Of a stretch of DNA of 64,000 nt, positions 26,001 to 34,464 are shown piece after piece. The translations under genes were made by a program, and so were the position numbers. The stretch is from Actinomadura sp. 6K520 (GTDB lineage: Bacteria > Actinomycetota > Actinomycetes > Streptosporangiales > Streptosporangiaceae). Under the pieces are notes generated by a model. The model was not told the origin of the DNA. It saw only the letters and a list, made by a program, of their open reading frames with translations, and searched no databases. The stretch spans positions 1 through 64,000 of the forward strand of contig NZ_SMLC01000017.1 in the NCBI RefSeq assembly GCF_004349245.1, given 5' to 3'. The number at the start of each line of letters is the position of its first letter. Position 1 is the stretch's first letter.

Positions 26001-26305
26001 CGTCCAGGCGGCTCGCCGGGACACCGGGCGAGACCAACGTCGTCGTCGCCGGGCTCGTCACCCACCGGCAGCGCCCGCCGACCGCCGGCGGCATCGTGTT
26101 CATGACGCTGGAGGACGAGACCGGCATCATCAACGTGGTGTGCCCGCCACAGGTGTTCCGGCGGCACCGCGGCCTCGCCGTCGACTCGCAGGCGCTGCTG
26201 GTCAGCGGGCGGCTGGAACGCACGGACGGCGTCACCAGCGTCCGCGCCACCCGCCTGCGCCGCCTGCCGGTGCCCGGCCGCGTCCGGGCCAGGAACTTCC
26301 ACTGA
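23036..26305 (+). CDS. dnaE2: Error-prone DNA polymerase III alpha subunit DnaE2
   Basis: 1089 residues, the DnaE2 length. A PHP domain begins at about 43 (ELHCHSSFSFLDGAS, AITDHDGMYG). The polymerase palm carries the catalytic PDIDLDIE motif and GRGSAANSAVCYALG. Later come LIRPGPIQGGSVHPYLRR, the fingers, and an OB-fold near the C-terminus (VVVAGLVTHRQRP, FMTLEDETGIINVV). It performs SOS mutagenic synthesis with ImuA' and ImuB. It lies 24 nt after imuB and is the last gene of the LexA operon. Confidence 0.95.
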   Translation: MGWHNPPIPWREFEERLSWRPSRQRAAEPPEAPPPPRRETGDVPWAELHCHSSFSFLDGASDPGSLVAEAARLGVETMAITDHDGMYGAVQFAQAAAEAGIGTVFGAELGLGLPGPRTGAPDPGGRHLLVLARGAPGYARLCSAITSAQLAGGRKGRPVYDPAALAGAHDGHWAVLTGCRKGPVPAALAAGGPDAAERELRNLTGMFGRENVFVELIDHDQPDDDHRNDALFELAARVGCGAVASNNVHFAAPGADARLAQAMAAVRARRGLDDMAGWLPAGGTAHIRSGAEMARRLARFPGVLERTAALGRECRFGFGVVAPRLPDWPVPDGHTEASWLRHLVREGALKRYGPPERERVSGAHEQIARELDVIEQLGFPGYFLIVHDIVEFCRGRGILCQGRGSAANSAVCYALGITGVDAVRHGLLFERFLSPGRDGPPDIDLDIEHRRREEAIQYVYGKYGRECTAQVANVITYRPRMAVRDAARALGFSPGQQDAWSKGVDPRDPVGAESDVPAPVMELANRMLALPRHLGIHSGGMVIADRPVGEICPIEWATMPGRSVLQWDKDDCAAAGLVKFDLLGLGMLAALHDCFDLVAGHHGRRYDLQSVPPDDPLVYDMLCDADTVGVFQVESRAQMATLPRLKPREFYDLVVEVALIRPGPIQGGSVHPYLRRRKGMEPASCPHPLMEPALSRTLGVPLFQEQMMQLAVDCAGFTPAESDRLRQAMGAKRAPERVERLRRRLLDGMAERGIPADVAESVYEKILGFTGFGFPESHAQSFAHLVYASAYLKRHYPAAFTAALVRNQPMGFYSSQSLLADARHHGVVVRGVDINASGVHPTLEEPIPVDSGHPHAPAEPQPAIRLGFAGIRNLGEESAEAIAAGRPYTSMEDLARRVPLSAGALEALATAGAFDRFGLSRRAALWAAGALAGSGPGRLEGVTPGAAAPPLPAMTPIEETLADLWATGVSRTHPVAHVREALDELGALSSRRLAGTPGETNVVVAGLVTHRQRPPTAGGIVFMTLEDETGIINVVCPPQVFRRHRGLAVDSQALLVSGRLERTDGVTSVRATRLRRLPVPGRVRARNFH

Positions 26306-26354
26306 TCCGTATCCACCGGGCACGCGCTAGAACCTTGGGCCGTCCTCTGACATC

Positions 26355-26365
26355 GTAAGGAAAAG
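26355..26365 (+). promoter_or_regulatory. GTAAGGAAAAG motif upstream of the kinase gene
   Basis: This AT-rich 11-mer, rare by chance in such GC-rich DNA, lies 56 nt before the kinase start. An identical copy is at 58851-58861 upstream of the ECF sigma gene. It could be part of a promoter; function unknown. Confidence 0.2.
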
Positions 26366-26421
26366 TTGGGGCCGCGTGCCGCCGCGTCGGCGGCCGCCAA
26401 GACGCGGCTCGTGGGCGGAAG

Positions 26422-28584
26422 GTGGACGGCATGGACGGCCCGCGAGCGTCTTCTCTGCGCGAACTGCGCCCCGAGGACCCCACGCGGATCGGCCGGTACC
26501 GGATCGAGGCCAAGATCGGCGAGGGCGGGATGGGCGCGGTGTACCTCGGCCGCGACCCCGGCGGGCGCCAGGTCGCGGTGAAGGTCGTGCGGTCCGCGCT
26601 GGCCGACGACCGGACGTTCCTGGCCCGCTTCCACGACGAGGCCGCCAACGCGCAGCGCGTCGCGTCGTTCTGCACCGCGCAGGTCCTGGAGCACGGCGAC
26701 GACCTCGGCCTCGCCTACATGGTCACCGAGTACATCGACGGCCCGTCCCTGCTGGAGCACGTCACCGAGAACGGTCCCCTCTCCCCCGGGATGCTGCACG
26801 GCGTCGCGGTCGGGGTGGCCGCCGCGCTCGTCGCCATCCACAGCGCCGGGCTGGTGCACCGCGACCTCAAGCCCAGCAACGTGCTGCTGTCCATTTCCGG
26901 GCCGCGCGTGATCGACTTCGGGATCGCGCGGGCGCTGGACGTGGCGTCCGCGCACACCCGGACCGGCCAGGTCGTCGGCACCCCCGGCTGGATCGCCCCC
27001 GAGCAGATCACGACCCAGCAGGTCACCCCGGCCGTGGACGTGTTCGCGTGGGGGTGCCTGGTGGCGTTCGCGGCGAGCGGGCACAACCCGTTCGGGCAGG
27101 GCTCGTTCCAGATCCTGGCCGCCCGCGCCGTGCACGCCGAGCCGGAGATCGGGGACCTGCCGCCCGCGCTGGCGGGACTGGTCGGGTCCGCGCTGCGCAA
27201 GGAGCCCGAGCGCCGGCCGAGCGCCCGCGACCTGCTGCTCGGCCTGGTCGGCGGCGCCGGCGAGGCCGCGGTGACGACGGAACTCGGCGAGACGTGGACG
27301 GCCCCGCCGGACGACCCGGCCGTCACCTCCCGCGACGCCGGCTCCCCCGCAGCCGGACCACCCGCGGCTGCCGGGCCCCCGGAGGCCGAGGCCCCGGAAG
27401 CCAGGGCCCCGCAAGTCAAGGCGCCCGGCGTCCCGGCTCCCGCGCCGGTGACCCGGCTGGCGCCGGAGTGGCCGCTGGAGCAGCCCGCCCCCGAGCCCCG
27501 GGCCGAGTCCCGGGCCGAGCCACGGACAGAGCCACGGCCCGGGCCGCGAACCGAACCGCCCGGCGTGCCGCCCACCGAGCGGCAGTTCGCCGTGCCGCCG
27601 CCCGTCCTCCCCCCGGTGACCGGCGGGCAGGCCCGCCGGGACGGGCCGTCCCGGCGCACCACGCTCATCGCTTCGACGCTCGTGGGGGTGCTCGTCGCCG
27701 GGGCGGTGGCCGGGGGCCTCTACTACTTCACCCGGCCGTCGGACGAGCCGGAGCGGCGGACCGGGCCGGCGGCGTTCCCGTCCGAGCCGCTGCTCGTGCG
27801 GCTGGACACCGAGCCGGGCTGGCCGAAGACGTGCCACGCCGACATCGGCCTCTTCAAGCCGGGCGAGGCGTCCGCCACCACGCTCGTCGGCGGCGACCGG
27901 TGCGAGATGCTGCCCGAGCCGTCGCCGGACGGCGCGCGCATCGCGTTCACCCGGACGGGCGGCGGCAAGAGCGAGGCGTGGGTGATGAACGCCGACGGGA
28001 GCGGCGCGCGGAAGGTCACCGACATCGCGGGCGGGCGGGTGGCCTGGTCCCCGGACGGCACCCGGCTGGCCTACATGGGCAGGGACGGCGACACCCGCCA
28101 GATCTTCACCGTCGCCCTGGACGGGCGGGAGGTCACGCAGCTCACCGACGACGACTCGGTCAAGGACGACCCGATGTGGTCGGCCACGAAGAAGCTCGTG
28201 TTCTGGAGCAAGCGGGACGGCACCGAGCAGATCTACACCCTCGACCCGGGGCGCCCGGGGTCGGCGTGGACGCGGCTGACCGAGGACGGCGTGCGCTCGG
28301 TGGACCCCGAATGGTCCCCGGACGGATCGAAGATCGCCTTCACCCGGGGCTCGCCGGAGCACAGCTCGATCTGGGTCATGAACGCCGACGGGTCCGGGGC
28401 GCGCGCCGTGACCACCGGCGGGCAGGACGACATGGACCCGGCGTGGTCCGCCGACGGGCGCTGGCTCTGCTACGTGCGCGGGTCCCTCGCCGACCCGGTG
28501 GTCCACGCCGTCCGGGCGGACGGCACCGGCGACCGGGTTCTCACCCCGGAGGGCCGCACGTTCGGCCACCCGAGCTGGATGTAG
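26422..28584 (+). CDS. Receptor-like Ser/Thr protein kinase with extracellular TolB-type propeller
   Basis: 720 residues. The Hanks-type kinase domain has the glycine loop GEGGMGAV at 33-40, Lys54, HRDLKPSN at 146-153, DFG at 165-167 and GTPGWIAPEQ. A Pro/Glu/Ala-rich juxtamembrane linker spans about 295-410, then one membrane helix at about 413-433. Outside the membrane lies a PD40/TolB beta-propeller with repeats EPSPDGARIAFTR, AWSPDGTRLAYMG, EWSPDGSKIAFTRG and AWSADGRWLCYVRG. The propeller probably senses a wall or ligand signal. Active-site residues are intact. The gene is monocistronic and convergent with the Ppx/GppA gene. Confidence 0.92.
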   Translation: MDGMDGPRASSLRELRPEDPTRIGRYRIEAKIGEGGMGAVYLGRDPGGRQVAVKVVRSALADDRTFLARFHDEAANAQRVASFCTAQVLEHGDDLGLAYMVTEYIDGPSLLEHVTENGPLSPGMLHGVAVGVAAALVAIHSAGLVHRDLKPSNVLLSISGPRVIDFGIARALDVASAHTRTGQVVGTPGWIAPEQITTQQVTPAVDVFAWGCLVAFAASGHNPFGQGSFQILAARAVHAEPEIGDLPPALAGLVGSALRKEPERRPSARDLLLGLVGGAGEAAVTTELGETWTAPPDDPAVTSRDAGSPAAGPPAAAGPPEAEAPEARAPQVKAPGVPAPAPVTRLAPEWPLEQPAPEPRAESRAEPRTEPRPGPRTEPPGVPPTERQFAVPPPVLPPVTGGQARRDGPSRRTTLIASTLVGVLVAGAVAGGLYYFTRPSDEPERRTGPAAFPSEPLLVRLDTEPGWPKTCHADIGLFKPGEASATTLVGGDRCEMLPEPSPDGARIAFTRTGGGKSEAWVMNADGSGARKVTDIAGGRVAWSPDGTRLAYMGRDGDTRQIFTVALDGREVTQLTDDDSVKDDPMWSATKKLVFWSKRDGTEQIYTLDPGRPGSAWTRLTEDGVRSVDPEWSPDGSKIAFTRGSPEHSSIWVMNADGSGARAVTTGGQDDMDPAWSADGRWLCYVRGSLADPVVHAVRADGTGDRVLTPEGRTFGHPSWM

Positions 28585-28612
28585 CGCCGCGGGGCCGCAC
28601 GTTCCGGGCGGG

Positions 28613-29542
28613 TCAGCCGGTGATGGTGTCGAGGCGGCGCAGGATCACGCCCTCGCGCAGCGCCCACGGGCAGACCTCCAGCTCGCCGAGCCCGAACAGG
28701 TCCATCGCGGCGTCGGCGACGATCGCGCCGGCGAGCAGTTGCTGGGCGCGCCGCTCGGAGACGCCCGGCAGCCCGGCGCGCTCCGCGGACGGCATCGGCG
28801 CGAGCTTCTCGGCCCACTCGGTCAGGTCGGTGGCGGCCAGCACGCGCCGCTGGAGGGGCCCGTCGGCCGTGGGGGCGGCGCCGCCGATCCGGGCGAGCTG
28901 CTTGAAGGTCTTGGACGTGGCGACCGCGTGGTCGGCCGCCCCGTACCTGGCGACGTCGCCGACCCGGCGGGCGATCTCCGTCCGGACGTCCCGGCGCAGT
29001 TCGCGGACCTCGTCCGGGTGCGGCGGATCCGCGGAGAAGCGGGTGCGGGTGAGCCGGCCCGCGCCGAGGGGCAGCGAGAACGCCACGTCCGGCTCCTCGT
29101 CGATCCCCGACGCGACCTCCAGGGAGCCGCCGCCGATGTCCACCACGAGCAGCCGCCCCGACGACCAGCCGAACCAGCGGCGCGCGGCGAGGAACGTCAG
29201 CCGCGCCTCCTCCTCGCCCGACAGCGCCCGGATGCCGATCCCCTTGTCCGCGCGGATCCGGGCGAGGACCTCCTCGCCGTTGGCGGCGTCGCGCACGGCG
29301 GAGGTGGCGAACGCGAGGAGGTCCTCGACGCCCTTGTCCTCGGCGACCCGCAGCGCCTCGTCGACGAAGTCGCGCAGGAGCGCCTCGCCCTCCCCGGTCA
29401 GGCGGTCCGCGTCGTCCAGGTGGTCGGCGAGCCGCAGATCCGCCTTGTGGGAGTACGCCGGGAGGGGCCGGGCTCCCCGGTGGGCGTCCACCACCAGCAG
29501 GTGCACGGTGTTCGAGCCCACGTCCAGCACGCCGAGTCGCAT
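28613..29542 (-). CDS. Ppx/GppA-family phosphatase (exopolyphosphatase or pppGpp hydrolase)
   Basis: 309 residues, the short two-domain form found in actinobacteria. ASKHA-fold motifs: [16 protein letters not shown] at 5-20, [22 protein letters not shown] and [14 protein letters not shown]. It hydrolyses polyphosphate and/or pppGpp; which one cannot be read from the sequence. Mycobacterial homologues are short-chain exopolyphosphatases. The ATG at 29542 has only a weak ribosome site. It is separated from the ribokinase gene upstream by 131 nt. Confidence 0.88.
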   Translation of the reverse strand: MRLGVLDVGSNTVHLLVVDAHRGARPLPAYSHKADLRLADHLDDADRLTGEGEALLRDFVDEALRVAEDKGVEDLLAFATSAVRDAANGEEVLARIRADKGIGIRALSGEEEARLTFLAARRWFGWSSGRLLVVDIGGGSLEVASGIDEEPDVAFSLPLGAGRLTRTRFSADPPHPDEVRELRRDVRTEIARRVGDVARYGAADHAVATSKTFKQLARIGGAAPTADGPLQRRVLAATDLTEWAEKLAPMPSAERAGLPGVSERRAQQLLAGAIVADAAMDLFGLGELEVCPWALREGVILRRLDTITG

Positions 29543-29673
29543 GGAAGAAAACTATCGGACGGCTTTCCCCGGATTCGGGATGACCAGGGCGAAACCCCCG
29601 CGGCCCGGATGTTTCCGCACGTGAGGCGGGGGCCGGGTCACACCACTGTCACCGCCGCGCGGACCCCGGCGGG

Positions 29674-30600
29674 TCAGCGCGGCGGCGGTTCGGGCAGCTC
29701 GTCCGGCCTCGGGTAGGAGCTCTGCGCGCCCCTCTTGCGGACGGCGGCGGCGCCCACGCGGGTCGCGTAGCGGGCGGCGTCCCGCAGCGTGTCGCCGCGG
29801 GCGAGCCGCAGGCAGAGCGCGGCGGTGAACGCGTCGCCCGCGCCGGTCGTGTCGACGGCCTCCGCCTTCGGCGACGGGATGGCCGCCGTTCCGTCGCCGT
29901 CCGCGACCACGACCCCCGCCGCGCCGAGCGTGACGACGGCCGACCGCGCCCCGGACCGGACGAGCGCCTCCGCCGTCTCCTCCGCGCGCTCGCGCGCACC
30001 GCCCAGCAGGTAGGCGGCCTCGTGCTCGTTGACCACGAGGGGGTCGCAGCGGCCGAGCAGCCCGTCCGGGACGGGGGCGGGCGGCGACAGGTTGAGCACG
30101 ACCCGCCCGCCCGCCTCGGCGGCGGCGCGGGCGGCGGCCTCCACGGCGGGCAGCGGCACCTCCAGCTGGCACGACACGACGGACGCGCCGGTGATCATGT
30201 CGCGGGCCGCGGCGATGTCGTCCGGGGCGAGCCGGGCGTTGGCGCCGGGCGAGACGATGATGCTGTTGTCGCCGTCCGGCCCGAGCGTGATCAGCGCCAC
30301 CCCGCTCGGGGTGCCCTCGGTGACCGTGAGCCGGCCGAGGTCCACGCCGGCCGCGGCGAGCGCGCCGCGCAGCAACTCGCCGTGCCCGTCGTCGCCGATC
30401 CGCCCGACGATGCCGACCCGCCCGCCGAGCCGCGCCGCCGCCACGGCCTGGTTGGCACCCTTGCCGCCGGGGTGGGTGGCAAGGTCGGAGCCGAGCACGG
30501 TCTCCCCCGGTGCGGGCCTGCGGTCGACGCCGACCACCAGGTCCGCGTTGACCGAACCGACGACGACGACTTCCCAGCTCCGCGAGCGTTCTTCGTTCAC
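29674..30600 (-). CDS. rbsK: Ribokinase (PfkB family)
   Basis: 308 residues. PfkB motifs are clear: VVGSVNADLVVGVDRRPAPG near the N-terminus, HPGGKGANQAVAAARLG (substrate motif) and VDTTGAGDAFTAALCLRLA with the catalytic Asp of GAGD. It phosphorylates D-ribose or a related sugar. It sits downstream of the rhamnose cluster on the same strand after a 72-aa gene, so it may phosphorylate the product of the isomerase-family protein at 31-32 kb (inference). Confidence 0.9.
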   Translation of the reverse strand: MNEERSRSWEVVVVGSVNADLVVGVDRRPAPGETVLGSDLATHPGGKGANQAVAAARLGGRVGIVGRIGDDGHGELLRGALAAAGVDLGRLTVTEGTPSGVALITLGPDGDNSIIVSPGANARLAPDDIAAARDMITGASVVSCQLEVPLPAVEAAARAAAEAGGRVVLNLSPPAPVPDGLLGRCDPLVVNEHEAAYLLGGARERAEETAEALVRSGARSAVVTLGAAGVVVADGDGTAAIPSPKAEAVDTTGAGDAFTAALCLRLARGDTLRDAARYATRVGAAAVRKRGAQSSYPRPDELPEPPPR

Positions 30601-30649
30601 GGGACAACCGACTACACGCGCCGGGCCCTCCGGCGCAACCCGGAGGCGG

Positions 30650-30868
30650 TCACCGGGTGTGCAGCTCGGCCAGGTCGACCACCTCCGCCAGGCTCTCCAC
30701 GGACGGGTAGTAGCCGCGCCCGACGAGCGCCCCGTTCCGCGTCACCAGGAACGCGCTGTGCCCCAGCACGCCGGCGCGCTCGGCCAGCACCCGGTGCGCA
30801 CCGCTCAGCCGCACGGCCCGCACCCGCAACCCGCCGGGCCCGGTCCAGCTCCCCGCCCCCTCCCCCAT
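30650..30868 (-). CDS. Small 72-residue actinobacterial protein of unknown function
   Basis: The sequence runs WTGPGGLRVRAVRLSG at 8-23, LVTRNGALVGRGYYPSVES and finally LAEVVDLAELHTR. This matches the pattern of a small protein family I recall as widespread in Streptomyces and relatives and sometimes mis-annotated as transposase; its function is unknown. A GTCACG-N3-CGTGAC palindrome lies 20 bp upstream of the ATG, so the gene may have its own regulated promoter. Codon use looks coding, but the short length limits certainty. Confidence 0.6.
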   Translation of the reverse strand: MGEGAGSWTGPGGLRVRAVRLSGAHRVLAERAGVLGHSAFLVTRNGALVGRGYYPSVESLAEVVDLAELHTR

Positions 30869-30887
30869 GCACAGAAAGTTACATCAA

Positions 30888-30902
30888 GTCACGATCCGTG
30901 AC
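30888..30902. promoter_or_regulatory. Palindrome upstream of the 72-aa gene
   Basis: GTCACGATCCGTGAC has perfect 6-bp arms around ATC and lies 20 bp before the small gene's ATG. It is operator-like; no protein is assigned. Confidence 0.35.
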
Positions 30903-30951
30903 GTAGGTGGGTCTTGCCGGGCCCGCCTCTCGAAACAGGTAATGGCAGCGG

Positions 30952-32382
30952 TCAGGGGCTCACCTCGACGAGCTCGATCTCCAGGAGGTCGGCGAGGGCC
31001 TTCAGATCGGCGACGCGGTGGCCGGTGCCGAGGGCCCAGTGGTGGGAGATCCCGGTGGCGCTCCACGCGTCGGTCCACTCGCCGGGGTCGCAGCCGAAGT
31101 CGACGCGGGACGTGGTGTTCCCGATCCGCAGCAGGGGCCCGTCCACGGTCTCGCCCTCGGACGCGGCGAACGCGAACCGGCCGTCGCGGCGCTGGATGAT
31201 CCCGAACGCGGTGACGGGGCCGTGCTCGACGTCGAACTCGACGGACACGCCGTAGCCGCGCTTGCCGTGGTAGACGCCGAGGCCGCGCAGCAGCGGGCGG
31301 CGGGCGCTGATCGCGAGGTGGGCGGGCCCGTCGTGGCCCATCTCGACGTGGCCGCGGTGGAAGTCCAGGGCCTGCAGCTCGGTGAACGAGCCGCCCGCGC
31401 CGAGCCGGTCGGCGATCAGCATGGCGAGGGACGTGCGCAGCTCGTACTCGCCGGCCGCCGGGATCCCGCGGGCGGTCAGCAGCGACGCGCCGAGGATCAT
31501 CCCGGCGCCGAGCCGCTCGTGGATCTCGCCGTCCAGGCCCCGGTGGTAGTAGGCGAGGCTGTCGAGCCCGAAGTCCGCCACGAGCCTGTCGAGGCCGGCC
31601 GCGACGCGGGCCGCCCAGGTCAGGTCGTCGTCGTTGACGGACGGGTCCAGCTCGAAGATCTTCTCCGCCTCGGCCTTCTTCGCCGCGGTCTCGGCGCCGG
31701 TGACCTGCTCCACCCGGACGCGCAGGTCGTCGAACTCCAGCACCTCGACGTGCCCGCCGAAGTTGGCGCTGACGAGCGTCAGGTCGGTGGAGACGTCCAG
31801 CATGCCCGGGTACAGGTGCCCCATCAGACCGTGCCTGCCGCGGCGCAGCGCGGCCCGCACCCCGGCGGCCCGGACCCACCGGCCGATCTTCGTCCAGGCC
31901 CGCTCGTCCTCCAGATACCCGGAGACCGAGCGGAACGGGACGCCGTGGCGCTCGAACGCGTTCGCCATCTCCGGCAGCGGGCAGGCGCCGCAGTAGGCGA
32001 GCCACTGCCCGGTGTCGAAGGCGGCGTGGTCCATCGACTCGGCCGGCTGCAGGTTGATCAGCAGGACCGGGGCGTCCGCCCGCTGCGCGACGGGGACCAG
32101 CATGGACGCGGTCATGTAGGTGGTGAGGAAGCCGACGATGATGTCGCAGCCCGCCGCGCGGAGCTTCTCGGCGGCCGCCGCGCCCTCCTGCGCGTCGGAG
32201 ACGAACCCGGCGTCGACGACCTCGGCGCCCAGCCCGCGCATCCGTTCCGAGACCCGCTCGGCGGACCGCCGGAGCTGCGGCAGCAGGTCGGGGAACTGGG
32301 GCCAGTAGGCGCCCAGCCCGCCGGCCACCAGGCCGACCTTGACCGGGTGGCCGGTCACGGGCCGCAGTGCGTTGTCCGTCAT
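30952..32382 (-). CDS. L-fucose/L-arabinose isomerase-family protein
   Basis: About 476 residues of the fucose/arabinose isomerase fold. Recognisable parts: VGLVAGGLGAYWPQFPDLL, a middle Rossmann region with VGFLTTYMTASMLVP, VLLINLQPAES, GHLYPGMLDVSTD, then a C-terminal barrel with EIHERLGAGMILGASLL and HHWALGTGHRVADL. Such enzymes interconvert aldoses and ketoses using Mn2+. The substrate is uncertain because the cluster already has a RhaI-type rhamnose isomerase. AGGAGG abuts the first ATG (32385), so the second ATG (32382) is the more likely start. It follows the bifunctional aldolase gene by under 20 nt and is thus in the rhamnose operon. Confidence 0.82.
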   Translation of the reverse strand: MTDNALRPVTGHPVKVGLVAGGLGAYWPQFPDLLPQLRRSAERVSERMRGLGAEVVDAGFVSDAQEGAAAAEKLRAAGCDIIVGFLTTYMTASMLVPVAQRADAPVLLINLQPAESMDHAAFDTGQWLAYCGACPLPEMANAFERHGVPFRSVSGYLEDERAWTKIGRWVRAAGVRAALRRGRHGLMGHLYPGMLDVSTDLTLVSANFGGHVEVLEFDDLRVRVEQVTGAETAAKKAEAEKIFELDPSVNDDDLTWAARVAAGLDRLVADFGLDSLAYYHRGLDGEIHERLGAGMILGASLLTARGIPAAGEYELRTSLAMLIADRLGAGGSFTELQALDFHRGHVEMGHDGPAHLAISARRPLLRGLGVYHGKRGYGVSVEFDVEHGPVTAFGIIQRRDGRFAFAASEGETVDGPLLRIGNTTSRVDFGCDPGEWTDAWSATGISHHWALGTGHRVADLKALADLLEIELVEVSP

Positions 32383-32401
32383 CATCCTCCTGTCGGTCCC
32401 G

Positions 32402-34453
32402 TCAGCGCAGGAACGCGGCGGCGACGCCGGCGTCCACGGGGATGTGCAGTCCGGTGGTGTGGGTCAGGTCCCCGCCGGTGAGGGCGAAGACGGCGGCGGC
32501 GACGTGCTCGGGCAGCACCTCGCGCTTCAGCAGCGTCCGCTGCGCGTAGAACTCGCCGAGCCTCTCCTCCTCGACGCCGTACACGGCGGCGCGCTCGGCG
32601 CCCCATCCACCGGCGAAGATGCCGGATCCGCGGACCACCCCGTCGGGGTTGACGCCGTTGACGCGGATGCCGTGCCCGCCCAGTTCGGCGGCCAGCAGCC
32701 GGACCTGGTGGGCCTGGTCGGCCTTGGTGGCGCCGTAGGCGACGTTGTTCGGCCCGGCGAACACCCCGTTCTTGGACGAGATGTAGACGATGTCGCCCCC
32801 CATCCCCTGGTCGATCATGACGCGGGCGGTCTCGCGGGAGACCAGGAACGAGCCGCGCGCCATGACGTCGTGCTGCAGGTCCCAGTCGGCCGCCGTCGTC
32901 TCCAGCAGCGGCTTCGAGATCGACAACCCGGCGTTGTTGACGACGAGGTCGACGCCGCCGAAGGCGAGGACCGCGTCGCGGACGGCCGCGGCGATTTCAT
33001 CTTCGGACGTGACGTCGGCGCCGACGGCGACGGCGGCGTCCGAGGGGCGGAGCGCACCGGCGCCGATCTCGGCGGCGACCTTCCCGGCGGCCGCGGCGTC
33101 CCGGTCGGCGACGACGACGCAGGCGCCCTCGGCGGCCAGGCGGCGGGCCGTGGCCGCGCCGATGCCCGAGCCGCCGCCGGTGACCAGCGCGACCCGCGTG
33201 GCGAGCGGCTTCGGCCGGGGCATCCGGCGGAGCTTCGCCTCCTCCAGTTCCCAGTACTCGATGCGGAACTTCTCCGCCTCGTCGATCGGCGCGTAGGCGG
33301 ACAGGGCCTCCGCGCCGCGCATCACGTTGATCGCGTTGACGTAGAACTCGCCCGCGACCCGGGCGGTCTGCTTGTTCGCGCCGAAGCTGAACATGCCGAC
33401 GCCGGGCACGAGGACGATCGCCGGGTCCGCGCCGCGCATCGGCGGCGAGCCCGGGGCGGCGTGCCGCTCGTAGTAGGCCGCGTACTCCTCGCGGTAGGCG
33501 GCGTGGAGTTCCCTGAGGCGGGCCCGGACGTCGTCCAGCGGCGCGTCCGGCGGCAGGTCCAGCACCATCGGGCGGACCTTGGTGCGCAGGAAGTGGTCCG
33601 GGCAGGACGTGCCGAGCGCGGCGAGCCGCGGATGCTCGGCGCGGGAGACGAAGTCGAGCACGGTCCCGCTGTCGGTGAAGTGCCCGACCTGTGGCCGGTC
33701 GGTGGACGCCAGCCCCCGGAGCAGCGGGAACAGCGCGGCGGCGCGGGCGCGCCGCTCCTCCTCCGGCAGCGTCCGGTGGACGACATCGCCGAACGGGTCG
33801 GGCTTCCCGTGCTCGGCGATGTACGCCTCGGCGGTGCGGATGATGTCGAGGGAGTTGTCCCCGCACTCCTCGCTGGTTTCGCCCCAGGCGGTGATGCCGT
33901 GCCCGCCGAGGATCACGCCGATCGCCTGCGGGTTCGCCCTCTTGATCTCGGCGATGTCCAGGCCGAGCTGGAATCCGGGACGCCGCCACGGCACCCACGC
34001 GACCCGGTCGCCGAAGATCCGCCGGGTGAGCTCCTCCCCGTCCGCCGCCGTCGCGATCGCGATGCCGGAGTCGGGGTGCAGGTGGTCGACGTGCGGGGCG
34101 TCGACCAGGCCGTGCATGGCGGTGTCGATCGACGGCGCCGCGCCGCCCCTGCCGTGCAGGCAGTAGTCGAACGCGGCGACCATCTCGTCCTCGCGCTCGA
34201 CGCCCGGGTACACGTCCACCAGGGCGCGCATCCGGTCGAGCCGCAGGACGGCCAGGCCCTGCTCGGTGAGGGTGCCGAGGTCGCCGCCGGAGCCCTTCAC
34301 CCACATCAGCTCGACGTCGCGGGCCGTCACGGGGTCGGTGACGGTGCCCTTGGCCGAGGCGTTGCCGCCCGCGTAGTTGGTGTTGCGCGGGTCCGAGCCG
34401 AGGGTGTTGGCCCGTGCCAGCAGCTGCTCCACCTCGGGTGGAGTGGCGGTCAT
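32402..34453 (-). CDS. rhaEW: Bifunctional L-rhamnulose-1-phosphate aldolase / L-lactaldehyde dehydrogenase
   Basis: 683 residues in two domains. Residues 1 to about 420 are a class II aldolase (NYAGGNASAKG, VDHLHPDSGIAIA, LGGHGITAWGETSEEC) with Zn-binding histidines. Residues about 430-683 are a short-chain dehydrogenase (VTGGGSGIGAATA nucleotide motif, Ser in IVYISSKNG, YGATK catalytic Tyr-Lys). This fusion, called RhaEW in Chloroflexus and Bacillus, splits rhamnulose-1-P to DHAP plus L-lactaldehyde and oxidises the latter to L-lactate. The ATG at 34453 has GAGGAG 7 nt upstream. It sits between the GH78 gene (11 nt) and the isomerase-family gene. Confidence 0.92.
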   Translation of the reverse strand: MTATPPEVEQLLARANTLGSDPRNTNYAGGNASAKGTVTDPVTARDVELMWVKGSGGDLGTLTEQGLAVLRLDRMRALVDVYPGVEREDEMVAAFDYCLHGRGGAAPSIDTAMHGLVDAPHVDHLHPDSGIAIATAADGEELTRRIFGDRVAWVPWRRPGFQLGLDIAEIKRANPQAIGVILGGHGITAWGETSEECGDNSLDIIRTAEAYIAEHGKPDPFGDVVHRTLPEEERRARAAALFPLLRGLASTDRPQVGHFTDSGTVLDFVSRAEHPRLAALGTSCPDHFLRTKVRPMVLDLPPDAPLDDVRARLRELHAAYREEYAAYYERHAAPGSPPMRGADPAIVLVPGVGMFSFGANKQTARVAGEFYVNAINVMRGAEALSAYAPIDEAEKFRIEYWELEEAKLRRMPRPKPLATRVALVTGGGSGIGAATARRLAAEGACVVVADRDAAAAGKVAAEIGAGALRPSDAAVAVGADVTSEDEIAAAVRDAVLAFGGVDLVVNNAGLSISKPLLETTAADWDLQHDVMARGSFLVSRETARVMIDQGMGGDIVYISSKNGVFAGPNNVAYGATKADQAHQVRLLAAELGGHGIRVNGVNPDGVVRGSGIFAGGWGAERAAVYGVEEERLGEFYAQRTLLKREVLPEHVAAAVFALTGGDLTHTTGLHIPVDAGVAAAFLR

Positions 34454-34464
34454 GGATGGTCTCC

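Noticed and set aside
23011-26305. Large minus-strand open frames opposite dnaE2
   Set aside because: DnaE2 PHP and polymerase motifs are clear on the plus strand; the opposite frames have no domain and follow third-position GC bias.
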